In this document: piece after piece, positions 9,462 through 19,284 of the stretch
Position numbering within the stretch: the first letter of the stretch is position 1
Layout: each line of letters begins with the position of its first letter
Origin: Clostridia bacterium UC5.1-1D2
GTDB lineage: Bacteria; Bacillota; Clostridia; Lachnospirales; Lachnospiraceae
Reading direction: 5' to 3'
Assembly (NCBI GenBank): GCA_001304855.1
Contig: BBZN01000015.1
Location: forward strand, 1 to 64,000
DNA: 64,000 nt
Translations under genes and position numbers: made by a program
The notes under the pieces: generated by a model
Seen by the model: only the letters and a program-made list of their open reading frames with translations
Databases searched by the model: none
Told to the model about the DNA's origin: nothing

Positions 9462-10361
9462 TTATGATAGAACTGCTTCCGCTTTCTTTAATAACGTTTT
9501 CACTGCTTCTTTTGCTTCCTCAGAAATGTCCGTTACAGGTTTCCTGGGTACGCCTGCGTCTATTCCCTGAAGCTTCAGGCAATATTTGCACACGCCGGGT
9601 TCTGTGCTGCCCTCCGCCTCCTGGAGATTGAGCAAGGGCATAATCTCGTTATAAACAGCGCGAGCGGAATGCAAATCATTGTTCTTTATGTAGTTATAAA
9701 TTTTCACAAATTGCTGGGGAACCATATTAGCGCCTGAAGTGATGATTGCGTCTGTTCCGCAGGATAAGGCGGCCAGCATCAGAGAATCAAAACCGTTGGA
9801 TATTCTGAGCCGCTGATCATGTCCGTTCTCTACAATCAGTTCCATGGTATGTTCCATTCCTGTTGTATTCTTTACTGCATCTATAATGCCTTCCCTTCCC
9901 ATCTTAACGATCTCCTCAGGAGATAATTCCACATTGGTTTCACCTGGAAAATGATATAACATCAGACCAGCGGAGGTGTTGGCTTTGATTTCCCTGAAAT
10001 AGTCCGTCATGGCTTCCTTAGTTACGGGAATTGCATATGGAGGGAGGGCCAATACATAGTCCGCCCCCACCTGGCCGGAATAGGCGGCAAGCTCCACCGT
10101 GTCCTTAGTGGCGTTACAGCTGACGCCTGCGATGCAAAAAACGTCCGTGTCCTTAAGAATTTCTGCGGCGCAGGCAATAACCTTTTTCCGCTCTTCAACA
10201 GACATGGCGCTGTACTCGCCGGTGCCGCCGCTGACCAGAATACCGTTTACGCCTTTATCCACAAAATGCTTCACCAGCTTTTTTTCCTGCTCATAATTTA
10301 CGCTTCCGTCCTGGTTAAAGGGAGTTACCATAGCTACAACAATACCTTTAAATTCTTTCAT
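9462..10361 (-). CDS. DapA-family pyruvate aldolase/dehydratase
   Basis: Class I (Schiff-base) aldolase of the dihydrodipicolinate synthase/N-acetylneuraminate lyase superfamily, about 299 aa and intact. Visible are the N-terminal 'VAMVTPFNQDGSV', the pyruvate-binding 'VSGGTGEYSAM' (GTGE), the catalytic Tyr in 'LMLYHFPGET', and the Schiff-base Lys in 'IIDAVKNTTG'. The GGTGEY version and the neighbours (alcohol dehydrogenase, IlvD/Edd dehydratase) point to a 2-keto-3-deoxy sugar-acid aldolase rather than lysine biosynthesis. ATG 10361 is chosen because CAGGAGGACAGGAAA precedes it; an upstream ATG at 10379 lacks a site. The stop of the alcohol dehydrogenase is 27 bases upstream, so the two form an operon. 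Confidence 0.8.
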   Translation of the reverse strand: MKEFKGIVVAMVTPFNQDGSVNYEQEKKLVKHFVDKGVNGILVSGGTGEYSAMSVEERKKVIACAAEILKDTDVFCIAGVSCNATKDTVELAAYSGQVGADYVLALPPYAIPVTKEAMTDYFREIKANTSAGLMLYHFPGETNVELSPEEIVKMGREGIIDAVKNTTGMEHTMELIVENGHDQRLRISNGFDSLMLAALSCGTDAIITSGANMVPQQFVKIYNYIKNNDLHSARAVYNEIMPLLNLQEAEGSTEPGVCKYCLKLQGIDAGVPRKPVTDISEEAKEAVKTLLKKAEAVLS

Positions 10362-10388
10362 TTTCCTGTCCTCCTGCATTTTATAATA

Positions 10389-11555
10389 TTACTTATATGA
10401 TTTAATTAAAATAGATAAAATTTCGTCTTTCGATAATGGATAGGGGTCAAAATCAAAACCGATATCAGCGGAGATCCCGGCAATCCGTTCTAAATCTGAG
10501 GATTGAACGCCAAACTTACTCATAGGCAGCCCGCTCACTCCTGTTTCACTCATCAATTCCTCCAAACCTTCCAAAAAGTTTGTTCCCTTACAGCCTGCAG
10601 AAGCGGACTTACCCATGGCCTTTCCAAGGGTTTCAAATTCTTCCGCGATATAACCCTTTGATATCACATGGGAGTAATAGGCTTGTGCTGTGACAAGCAA
10701 AGAAGCTCCGTGAACGAAGCCTGGGAAAAGGCCGCTCATGCACTGTCCGATGATGTGGGGCGAAATGGTTGCCGAGAGGGACTGGGCGAAACCGCAGAGT
10801 ACATTTGCGGCATAGGAGATATTTGTTCTGGCTTCCAGGTCGGAGCCGTCTCTCCATAGGTTAGGCAGCCACCGGGCCACTAAACCAATGGCCTCCACAC
10901 AATAGAGTTTGGCCAGCGGGCTGCTGCAGGTGGCAATATAACACTCCACTCCGTGGAACAGCGCGTCAAATCCCTGATAAATACTCAGTTCCCGTGGCAG
11001 CGTAAGCATCAATTCAGGATCGATGACAGACACGGTTGGAAAAACGGAAGGAGTTCCAAAATCAAGTTTTTCCTTTGTGATCTCATTGGTGATGACGCAC
11101 CAGGATCGCATTCTGTACCTGTACCTGCGGTTGTGGTGATTGTCGCCACAGGGAAGGCGCCTTTTACCCTCTTTTTTTGCCGGTTCCGGCCTGTGCGTAA
11201 TCCCACAGATCCCCTTCGTTTACCATCATGATGGAAGCGGCCTTTGCCGTATCGATACTGCTTCCCCGCCCAGTCCTATAAAGAAATCACACTGATTCTC
11301 CCGCGCCATTTTTGCGGCTTCCATAACTCCCTTCCTGGTTGGATTAGGGCACACCTTATCAAAAACCACTGTTTCAATCTTCTGTTTCGTTAACAGTTCA
11401 ATGACGCGCTGCTGAATTCCTAATTTTGACATCAGCTGATCTTCCGTGACGCAGATAAGAGCCTTTTTTCCGGGCATATCCGCCCGTTCCAGCTCTGAGA
11501 GCGTACCTGGGCCAAAAATTACCTTTGTAGGTATGTAACTTTCAAATAGAACCAT
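10389..11555 (-). CDS. Iron-containing alcohol dehydrogenase (frameshifted)
   Basis: Group III Fe-dependent alcohol dehydrogenase. The N-terminal Rossmann-like half (11226-11555) includes 'KVIFGPGTLSEL' and 'DFFIGLGG', the start of the GGGS NAD(P) motif. The C-terminal helical half (10389-11111) carries putative metal ligands: Asp/His in 'GFDALFHGVECY' and His in 'PHIIGQCM' and 'FPGFVHGAS'. The bridge 11112-11225 reads in other frames and contains the family's 'TTTAGTGTE' motif, so at least two bases are missing. Likely reduces a short aldehyde such as the product of the adjacent aldolase, or oxidises an alcohol. Translation starts with AGGAGGAGAAC before ATG 11555. Confidence 0.8.
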
Positions 11556-11577
11556 GTTCTCCTCCTGATTTTTAGTA

Positions 11578-11594
11578 GAATCGTTAATCGATTC
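11578..11594. promoter_or_regulatory. Inverted repeat, possible operator
   Basis: GAATCG-TTAAT-CGATTC, a dyad 23 bases upstream of the alcohol dehydrogenase start. The flanking ATTCGTTGG resembles GAATCGTTGG at 12830-12840, downstream of the antiporter promoter, and TTAATCGTT at about 12732. Confidence 0.45.
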
Positions 11595-11642
11595 GTTGGT
11601 GCTCTTTTGAAAAATGTAATTGACTTTTAAATATCAATCATT

Positions 11643-11656
11643 AATCACTAGTGATT
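11643..11656. promoter_or_regulatory. Perfect 14-bp palindrome, likely operator
   Basis: AATCACTAGTGATT lies five bases upstream of the -35 box at 11662, between the divergent alcohol dehydrogenase and FCD-regulator genes. A natural site for the adjacent regulator. Confidence 0.55.
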
Positions 11657-11661
11657 TATTA

Positions 11662-11690
11662 TTGACATATTAGCACTTAAATTCTATAAT
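11662..11690 (+). promoter_or_regulatory. Consensus sigma-A promoter
   Basis: TTGACA, 17 bases, TATAAT: an exact consensus match. It drives the regulator at 11954 through a leader of about 260 bases in which no convincing gene is seen. Confidence 0.8.
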
Positions 11691-11953
11691 GTCAATATAA
11701 AACATAGACTTTTTTGATTCCTTATTTCCGGTCCGCCGGGCGCGTTTGGGAATACAGTTTAGCCGTCTGCAGGCCGGGGAACGCGGTATATTTACCTGAA
11801 ATCCAGGCTGCGCAGCCTGCCATGGGCCTTTCATGCAGAACGAATCACCCTGTGAGGCGCTCCTGGGGAAAAGCAATTTTCAAATGCATCCCGGCCCGGA
11901 TTTTCATGGATTCTGTTCTGAGAATCAATCACTGTAAACTTAGGAGGTTCCAT

Positions 11954-12649
11954 ATGTACAGTCAAAATGAAACCATCAGTATTCTGCAGGCAGTTGAAAA
12001 ATTAACATTTCCTGCGGGAGCTTCATATCTCTGCAAAGAACTGAATTATTCACAGGCGACAATAGGGCGCATCCTTCTGGAATGCGAGAGGGACGGCCTT
12101 CTTGAGAAGGTGAGCAATAAAGGCAGAACCATAACCGCTAAAGGCAGGGAGGTTCTTAAGTCATACCACGAAAAAGAAAAACTGCTGACCACCGCCAATA
12201 ATCTGATACAACAGGTTGGAAATGCAACGAAGCACGATCTGCTGGAAATTCTGGAAGTCAGGAAGCTGTTGGAGGTAAAGACCTGCGAGGAGGCCTGCAA
12301 ACATGCAACGGATGAAGAAATCAGCGAATTAAAGGGCATTCTTTTTGATTATCTGCGCGCAAGAATCAACAATGATCTGGGCAATGAACAGGATTTAAAG
12401 CTCCACCTTAAAATTGCTGAACTATCGAAGAACACGACCATTCTTCATATACTCACCCTGATATTGACCAGTGATAATTCGTACACAACATTTGCGCTGG
12501 TATCCTCCTCCATGGATGTGGATCCGGCGGAATGGCACAGCGATATAGTGGCCGCAATTGAGAAGAGAAACCCTGAGGAGGCCGGCGAGAGCATGTATCG
12601 GCACCTGGTTCTTTTGGAGGAAGGAATTAAAGGGGCAAAAGAAATTTAA
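11954..12649 (+). CDS. FCD-domain transcriptional regulator with winged helix (231 aa)
   Basis: DNA-binding protein. The N-terminal about 75 residues form a winged helix ('FPAGASYLCKELNYSQATIGRILLECERDGLLEK') that resembles IclR/MarR-type wings more than classic GntR. The C-terminal about 150 residues are an all-helical FCD-like ligand domain ('EILEVRKLLEVKTCEEACKHAT', later 'LKLHLKIAELSKN', 'MYRHLVLLEEGI'). ATG 11954 has TAGGAGG; the frame stays open upstream but without a site. Positioned between the divergent aldolase/dehydrogenase and antiporter genes, it probably controls them through the palindromes in the intergenic region. Effector unknown, probably a sugar acid. Confidence 0.75.
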   Translation: MYSQNETISILQAVEKLTFPAGASYLCKELNYSQATIGRILLECERDGLLEKVSNKGRTITAKGREVLKSYHEKEKLLTTANNLIQQVGNATKHDLLEILEVRKLLEVKTCEEACKHATDEEISELKGILFDYLRARINNDLGNEQDLKLHLKIAELSKNTTILHILTLILTSDNSYTTFALVSSSMDVDPAEWHSDIVAAIEKRNPEEAGESMYRHLVLLEEGIKGAKEI

Positions 12650-12665
12650 AGTGGTAGTTGAATGG

Positions 12666-12693
12666 TATCCGGAAGATTTCCGGATATTTTTTT
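12666..12693 (+). terminator. Rho-independent terminator
   Basis: TATCCGGAA-GAT-TTCCGGATA followed by a T-run. Ends the regulator transcript. Confidence 0.85.
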
Positions 12694-12764
12694 GTTTATC
12701 CTCCCCCTCGTGATGCATAATAGATTATACATTAATCGTTTTTGAGCATTATTTGATATTTATA

Positions 12765-12793
12765 TTGACATTTGTTTTTGTTTTGACTACACT
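12765..12793 (+). promoter_or_regulatory. Promoter of the antiporter gene
   Basis: TTGACA, 17 bases, TACACT, about 90 bases before the NhaC-like start. The leader contains GAATCGTTGG, shared with the alcohol dehydrogenase upstream region. Confidence 0.6.
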
Positions 12794-12883
12794 ATGTATA
12801 AATATCAGATAAGCAGAAATGAATCGTTGGCAATAATGCACAAAACAAGTGAAGTGAACTTCATTTAACAAGGAGGAGTCTGT

Positions 12884-14328
12884 ATGTCAAAGTCTACAAA
12901 ACATGATAATCGTATTCAGTTTTATGGCGGAATGTACGCTACTTTCATACCGTTCATACTATTCATGGTCATATGCATTTTTCAGGCTGTAACTGGCTGG
13001 TCGACCTTACAGGGGTTCTGGGTTAACGCTTTTATTTGCCTGATAGTGGGGATGTTCCTGTCAAAAGATGTGGGAGGATATTTTGAGGCACTTACCACAG
13101 GTATGGGGAGCAACCTGATTATGACAGCCGTTATGTGCTGGATTTTCGGAGGTGTATTTGCAACCATTCTAAAAGCCTCCGGCCTGGTCAACGGTTTGAT
13201 TTGGCTGTGCCTCAAATTAAATATAACAGGCGGACTATTCGTTGCCTTCACTTTTTGCTGGGCGTCGTATATTCTTCCGCCACCGGCACAAACCTGGGGA
13301 CAGTGACGGCATTTACAATGATCGTTTATCCGGCGGGCATTGTTATGGGCGCTAACCCCATTGCTCTTGGAGGCGCAATATTGAGCGCCGGTGTCTTTGG
13401 CGATAATTTCGCACCCATTTCAGATTCTACGATTGTAGCATGTTCAACCTTAGGGGTAGATATACCGACAGCTGTGAAACGGCGGCTGCCTTATTCCTCC
13501 GTGGCGGGTATTATTTCCTTTGTTCTTTTTCTAATAGTAGGGGGAGGAGGAGAAGTGAATTCTTCCGCCCTGGCCAGCTATGATTTATTGACAAGCGGTA
13601 TTTCGCCTCTTGGACTTATCATGATTATACCGGCAGTTTTGACAATTGTTCTGGCATTTAAGGGCCTGTCTCTTATACAGGCTATGACATTTGGCATCTT
13701 TTGCAGCCTGATTCTTGGAGGCGTCAGCGGACTGATTACCGTTGACACGATTTTTTCAATTAAGGACGGCGTGGTAGGAGGAGCAATTGTAGACGGGATT
13801 GGCGGCTTTGCGGAAATTGTACTACTGATCATGATGATTGGCGCGTTATCCTATATTATGCAGGCAAGCGGAGCGGTGGAGTCAATTCTGGAGAAGATAA
13901 AGGCAAAGGCCATCAGGACGCCAAAGCAGGCGGATATTCTGAATTTCTTTGTTATTTTAACTGTGGCCATACCTCTGTGTAACGGAATTGTTGCAGAAAT
14001 TATAGCAGGTCCCCTGATGAAGGATATATGTGATGAGTACGATCTGAGCCGCTATAAAGCTGCCAATTATGCAGACGCCGTCAACTGCGGCTTAAGCGGT
14101 TTGCTCCCATGGGGAGGTTCTACGCTGGTATTTTGCAGTCTTACAAAGGTAGTGAATGAAACTTATGGGTTTGCAACCATATTTTCCGATCCGGTTAAAC
14201 TTATGCCCTATATTATTTACCCTGTTCTGATTATCGGCATCTATCTGTTAACAGCCGTAACCGGTATCGGTACAAAGCATGAACAAAAGAAATGGCAGGA
14301 CGCTAAAAAATCCGGAATTGTATCATAA
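12884..14328 (+). CDS. NhaC-family Na+/H+ antiporter-like transporter (frameshifted)
   Basis: Polytopic membrane protein of the NhaC/ion-transporter superfamily. The N-terminal part (12884-13306) and the remainder (in frame from 13135 to 14328) join at about 13250, where TTTTGCTGGG should read with one more base to give TFLLGVVYSSATGT. Family hallmarks include 'SSATGTNLGTVTAF', 'GAILSAGVFGDNFAPISDST' and the later 'ALCNGI'-like PLCNGIVAE. Restored length is about 480 aa. Start ATG 12884 has AAGGAGGAG. In this locus it may exchange organic or sugar acids with Na+ or H+ rather than serve only pH homeostasis; that is inference from neighbours. Confidence 0.75.
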
Positions 14329-14338
14329 ATATTTGCCG

Positions 14339-14380
14339 GGCTGTCTCCCCTTTCCTGAGGGGGAACAGCCTTATCCTTTG
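14339..14380 (+). terminator. Rho-independent terminator
   Basis: GGCTGT-C-TCCCC arm pairs with GGGGGA-ACAGCC; a T-rich tail follows. Ends the antiporter transcript. Confidence 0.65.
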
Positions 14381-14498
14381 TTATGGGTTTATTTTGCTAA
14401 GAGTATCTTATATTTCCAATTACTTCTTGATTAATCTCCGCTGCATTGCTAAAATGATAAACATACGAAATTGGCCAAAGTGGAGGATAAAATCAATC

Positions 14499-15175
14499 AT
14501 GGAAAAGAAAGCAGGACTTTTGCGCAACGAAAGTCTTTCAGAAAAAGTCATATTATGGTTTCAGGAAGAATTGCTCAAGGGCAATTTTCATCCTGGGGAA
14601 GAATTGCCTTCAGAGCGTGAATTATGTGAAACACTGGGTATAGGAAAATCCAGCATACGCGAAGCCCTGAAAATGCTTCAAATGGCAGGAATTGTGAGTA
14701 TCAGCCAGGGTAAAAAACACGCATCAGCCAGTCGGTTAATCTAAATCTTATGCTCCCCATTATGTTCAACCTCATTCTTCAGAACAGTTCGGTAAAGGAA
14801 TTATATGATTTTCGTGTTATGTTTGATAAATGTACCACTGAAATGGCCATGAGATGTGCGACAGAAGAAGATATGGCAAGGTTAAAAGAAGAGATCAGCC
14901 GTTTTGAGTCTCTGATAAAACAAAACGCCGCAACCGTCGAGGATGATCTGGCTTTTCACAGATTAATCCTTGATATAACCGGAAACACATTTGTAAAGGA
15001 AATCGGAAATGTAATTTTTCAAATATTTGTTACCCCGTTAAAACAGATTGAAAGCTACAATGCAGAAAAAGGATTAGCCGATCATAAAAAAATTCTCAAA
15101 GCGTTTCAAGATGGGAGCAATAAAAACATTGAAGATGTCATGGACGAGGCCTTTGCTTACTCAAACGATCTGTAA
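14499..15175 (+). CDS. GntR-family (FadR subfamily) regulator (one frameshift)
   Basis: The N-terminal winged helix of GntR type ('FHPGEELPSERELCETLGIGKSSIREALKMLQMAG') is followed by an FCD domain ('ELYDFRVMFDKCTTEMAM', 'DLAFHRLILDITGN'). It is split near 14711: GGTAAAAAACACG should have one more A, giving GKKTRISQSVNLNLML. Restored length is about 226 aa. ATG 14499 has GGAGG 12 bases upstream, slightly far. It lies just upstream of the IlvD/Edd dehydratase, whose promoter contains a palindrome (15250-15261) suited to it. Confidence 0.8.
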
Positions 15176-15242
15176 ATTATATACTATCCGGGTTTTCAAG
15201 AGTTAATTTTCCATAATGGAATTACTCTTTTTTTTCGTTTTC

Positions 15243-15271
15243 TTGACAAATATGTACATATATGTTATCAT
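15243..15271 (+). promoter_or_regulatory. Promoter with embedded palindromic operator
   Basis: TTGACA, 17 bases, TATCAT. The spacer holds the perfect 12-bp palindrome ATATGTACATAT (15250-15261), a TGTACA-centred dyad fit for the GntR protein encoded just upstream. About 210 bases of leader precede the dehydratase start, with no gene seen. Confidence 0.65.
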
Positions 15272-15481
15272 AATATCAGCTTATCTGATATGTTTGCGGT
15301 TATATTATATAAAAATAATATGCTTTAGAGCAAGTTTAAGGGTAAAGATGCCGGTGTTGGGCTTGAATACAGAGACATACATCGTTAAAAGTATGCATCA
15401 CAGCCTGCTTGACTCAGTCTTTGGATTCCATTTTACCATATAATGGGGTTTTAATTATGACGAAAGAGTTAGGAGAGTTCT

Positions 15482-17156
15482 ATGAAAAACCATATGAAAG
15501 AAAACCTTTTTAACGGTACGAAGGGGGGCTTCAGAAGGGCCGGATATAAGGGGTGCGGCTACGACACAAGAACCTTGGAGGACCGCCCCCACATCGGCAT
15601 AGCCAATACATATAATGAAGCCTCCCCGGGCCATGCAAATCTGAAGCCCTTTGTGGAAGCGATCAAAGCCGGTATTTGGCAGGCGGGAGGGATTCCCGTG
15701 GAATTCGGCGTTCCCTCCACCTGCGGTAATCACGCCATCGGAACTGCGGCCCTTGCAAATGAGATGGCTATGCGGGATCTGGTTGCCGGCAGCGTGGAGG
15801 TGGTGAGCCAGATTCACCTTTTTGACGGGGTGGTTCTCACGGCAGGCTGCGATAATATTGTACCCGGAATGATGCTGGCGGCAGCCAGGCTGGACATTCC
15901 AACCATTCTCTTTATGACCGGGCCTATGATGGCGGGCTGCGTCAACGGACAGAAAATAACCCTCTCAAACGTGAATGAGCTGGTCTATGGACAGGCTTCC
16001 AAAAACCGGGAAGGGGAGGAACTCCTGGCCCTGGAGGAGGAAGCCGCATGCCCCACAATGGGGGCGTGCCCGGAGATGGGCACTGCCAACACCATGCAGA
16101 TTCTGGCTGAAACTATGGGCCTCACACTGACAGGCAACGGCACAATTCCCGCCTATTTAAACGAACGCCTTGTCAATGCCAGACGAACGGGCAACCGGAT
16201 TGTGGATCTGGTCCGGGAAGGAATATCCTCCAGAGACATTATCACTGCCTCATCCATTATGAACGCTTTAAAAGTAGATCTGACCATAGGAGGCTCTACC
16301 AATGCGGTCATGCACCTGTTAGCGCTTTCCCGCGAGATAGACGGAAACCTGACATTGGATGATTTTGATAAAATGAGCAGCCTTATACCAGTCTATGTTG
16401 CGGTCAGCCCCACAGGCGCCCATATGGCCGACGAATTATATTCTGCCGGCGGTGTTCCGGCTATTATGCACCAGATAAAAGAACAACTGGACGGAACATG
16501 CCTCACGGTAAACGGCAACACCATCGGAGAAATCATCGATGCAGTCAACTTTACACCCTCCGACATTATCCGTTCACATGAGAATCCTGTGTTTAAGACG
16601 GGCGGAATTGCGGTGGTAAAAGGAAACCTGTCGGAAAACGGAGCCATCGTACGCACCTCCGCCATGGACCAGAGCTGTAAATTCATGAGGGCCCGCCCGG
16701 GTATTTAACAGCGACTCAGAGGCTGCTGAGGCTGTTTTAAGGGGAGACATTAAAAAGGGGGATATTATTGTGGTCAGATACGCAGGCCCTTCCGGCGCTC
16801 CGGGCATGGTAGAGGTCCATCAGTGCAATGACGCGATCAACGGCCTTGGCCTTGGCAGCCACGTGGCAATTGTCACCGACGGCCGTTTTTCCGGATTTAA
16901 TCACGGCGCTTTTGTGGGACATGTGGTTCCTGAAGCCATGCGCGGAGGTTTAATCGCCTTCATAGAGGACGGCGACGTCATAACCATCGACGTGGAGCGC
17001 CGCAGTCTCCACGTAGAAATCCCCGGCCATATCCTGGAGGCCAGGAAAAAAGCCTGGAAGAAACCTGAGCCCAGGATAAAAAAAGGATTCATGCGCCTTT
17101 ATGCCGAGAACGCTCTTCCTGCCGATCTGGGAGCCGCCATGCAGCCGGAAGATTAA
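15482..17156 (+). CDS. IlvD/Edd-family dehydratase (one frameshift)
   Basis: Iron-sulfur dehydratase of the dihydroxyacid / 6-phosphogluconate / sugar-acid family. Motifs seen are '[17 protein letters not shown]', the cluster-ligand regions '[10 protein letters not shown]', '[12 protein letters not shown]' and '[17 protein letters not shown]', then '[14 protein letters not shown]', and the C-terminal '[13 protein letters not shown]' and 'VTDGRFSGF'. The break near 16700 (ARPGI then stop) joins the second part beginning before 16770 with one missing base. Restored length is about 558 aa, normal for the family. The locus (aldolase, dehydrogenase, regulators, no other ilv genes) points to a sugar-acid dehydratase such as xylonate or gluconate rather than valine/isoleucine synthesis. 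Confidence 0.8.
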
Positions 17157-17167
17157 TCCATCCTATC

Positions 17168-17220
17168 AGGAGCCACCGCTCAAGCCGCTTACCATGCCTC
17201 TTGAACGGTGGTTCCTTTTT
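17168..17220 (+). terminator. Rho-independent terminator
   Basis: AGGAGCCACCG...CTCAAG pairs with CTTGAACGGTGGTTCC, followed by TTTTT. Ends the dehydratase transcript. Confidence 0.75.
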
Positions 17221-17279
17221 GCGTCGGTTTAAAAACTGCCGGATCCGGAAAGCAAAGGGCTGCGGTAAAAAGACAACCC

Positions 17280-17308
17280 TTGATGAACGCAAAAACCTAC
17301 GCTATAAT
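17280..17308 (+). promoter_or_regulatory. Promoter of the ior-paaK operon
   Basis: TTGATG, 17 bases, TATAAT, about 90 bases upstream of iorA. Confidence 0.65.
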
Positions 17309-17395
17309 AGGGAAGGAGAACAAATGGAATTTTATGGCTGCCGTCAGCCTTAGGAAAAGCCGGTGAAAATGAAAACCGGCAGAAGGAGAGAGGAA

Positions 17396-19271
17396 ATGTC
17401 CAAAGTATTTTTAATGGGTAATGAAGCCATTGGCCTGGGCGCTGTCAGGGCCGGAGTTCAGGTTGTGTCCGGGTATCCGGGAACGCCGTCCACAGAGGTT
17501 TTGGAGACGGTGGCAAAGCACAATCCGGGAGATATTTACGTGGAGTGGTCCGTCAATGAAAAGGCAGCTATGGAAGTGGCTGCGGCAGCCGCCTACACAG
17601 GGGCCAGAACCATGGTGACCATGAAGCAGGTGGGGCTGAACGTGGCTTCCGATCCCCTTATGAGTCTTGCCTACATAGGAGTCAAAGGCGGCATGGTGGT
17701 TATGGTTGCTGACGATCCGGGCCCTATTTCCTCCCAGACCGAGCAGGATACCAGGCATTTCGGACAGTTTTCCAAACTGCCCGTCTTTGATCCAAGCTCC
17801 CCTGAGGAAGCTTACGAGATGATAGGGGATGCGTTCGAGTATTCTGAGAAATACCTTACGCCTGTTATTTTCCGCCCCACTACGAGAGTCTGTCACGGCT
17901 GTGCCAGCGTGGAGCTGAAAGCGCGGGCGGAGTTTCCAAAGCCGGAGGGGTTTATAAAAGACCCGGGGAAATGGGTTATCTTCCCCCGTCTGTCCAACAG
18001 AAACCACAAGATGATAGAGGAGAGGAATCCGGTAATCGGAGAGGATTTCCACAATTACCGGTTTAACCGCCTGCATATGGAGGAAGGGGAACAATGCTCC
18101 AGAGGCGTTATCACTCAAGGAACCAGCTATGAGTTTGTGATGGAGGCGCTGCAGGGATATAAGGGCGTGAGAGTCCTTAAGGTGGCCACCCCCAACCCTA
18201 TGCCTGAATCCCTCATGGAGGAGTTTGTGGAAGGTCTTACCGAGGTAATGGCCATAGAGGAACTGGACCCTGTGCTGGAGGAAGCGCTTTTGCTCCTGTG
18301 CGGAAAGCGCCATCTGGATATACGGATTAGAGGAAAACTCACAGGGGACGTCCAGCGTGCGGGAGAGAACAGCGCAGAGTCCGTGAAGGCTGTGCTGGAG
18401 GCCTATCTGGATGCGTCCTTCGGCACGTACCTGACCGGTATCCGGCAGGACGAAGGAGCGGATACAGGAGACAAATCCGGCTTCAGGCGCCGCCCCTTCC
18501 CGTCCGTCCTCCTGTGCTCTGCGCCGGCTGTCCCCACCGCGCCTCCTTCTATGCAGTTAAGCGGGCCCTTGAGAAGCTGAACCAGGGGCTGGATGACGGA
18601 GCCGCCCCTGTAGAAGGCGTTTACTGCGGCGACATAGGGTGCTATACTCTGGGCAATGCAAAACCTTTGGATATGGTTGATACCTGTCTGTGCATGGGCG
18701 CAGGCATCACCATGGCTCAGGGAATGCAGCGGGTTGAGCCTCACAAGCGTTATTTTTCCTTTGTGGGAGATTCCACTTTTTTTGCATCGGGCATCACAGG
18801 CATCGTCAATGCGGTCTACAATGAGGCCAACATAACTCTCTGCATACTGGACAATTCCACCACTGCCATGACCGGCCACCAGCCCCACCCGGGAACAGGC
18901 CGCACGATGATGGGGCAGGTGGTGGAGAAGGTTGATATAACAAAGGTTTTGGAAGGGATTGGCGTCAGGCGCATAGCGGCCGTCAACGCCCTGGATTTGG
19001 AGGCGTGTGTAGATGCGGTCCTGAGACTGTCCGGTTTAGAAGGAGTGAAAGCAATTATCTTTAAATCTCCCTGCGCAGCTATTATCAAGCCTTCCGGGAA
19101 ATACCGCATCAACAGGGACAAGTGTGTGGATTGCCGGAGCTGCATCAATGAGATCGGCTGTCCTGCCTGATACTGGAGGGGGACGAGGTAAAGATCGATT
19201 CCGGCCTTTGTGCCGGATGCGGGCTTTGCAGCCAGATTTGCTCGGTAGATGCCATTGAGGTTGAGGGATAA
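17396..19271 (+). CDS. iorA: Indolepyruvate ferredoxin oxidoreductase, alpha subunit (two frameshifts)
   Basis: Oxidises aryl 2-oxoacids (indolepyruvate, phenylpyruvate) to aryl-acyl-CoA with reduction of ferredoxin. The N-terminal pyrimidine-binding domain shows 'MGNEAIGLGAVRAGVQVVSGYPGTPSTEV'. The TPP domain has 'CAGCPHRASFYAVKRA' and 'GDIGCYTLG'. The C-terminal ferredoxin domain has CVDCRSCINEIGCPA and then, after a break at 19168 (GCCCTG read as GCCTG), CAGCGLCSQIC, giving two [4Fe-4S] motifs. The other break is near 18490-18520. Restored length is about 626 aa, as in known IorA. The ATG at 17396 has AGAAGGAGAGAGG; an in-frame ATG at 17363 lacks a site. First gene of iorA-iorB-paaK. Confidence 0.9.
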
Positions 19272-19284
19272 GGAGGGCCGGAAT

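Noticed and set aside
11714..11953. Upstream extension of the FCD regulator frame
   Set aside because: The frame is open but lies in the transcribed leader, lacks a ribosome site and resembles no protein; the start at 11954 has TAGGAGG.
17168..17220. GGTGGTTCC sequence reminiscent of a T-box
   Set aside because: It is one arm of a simple terminator after the dehydratase gene; no specifier stem or downstream aminoacyl-related gene.
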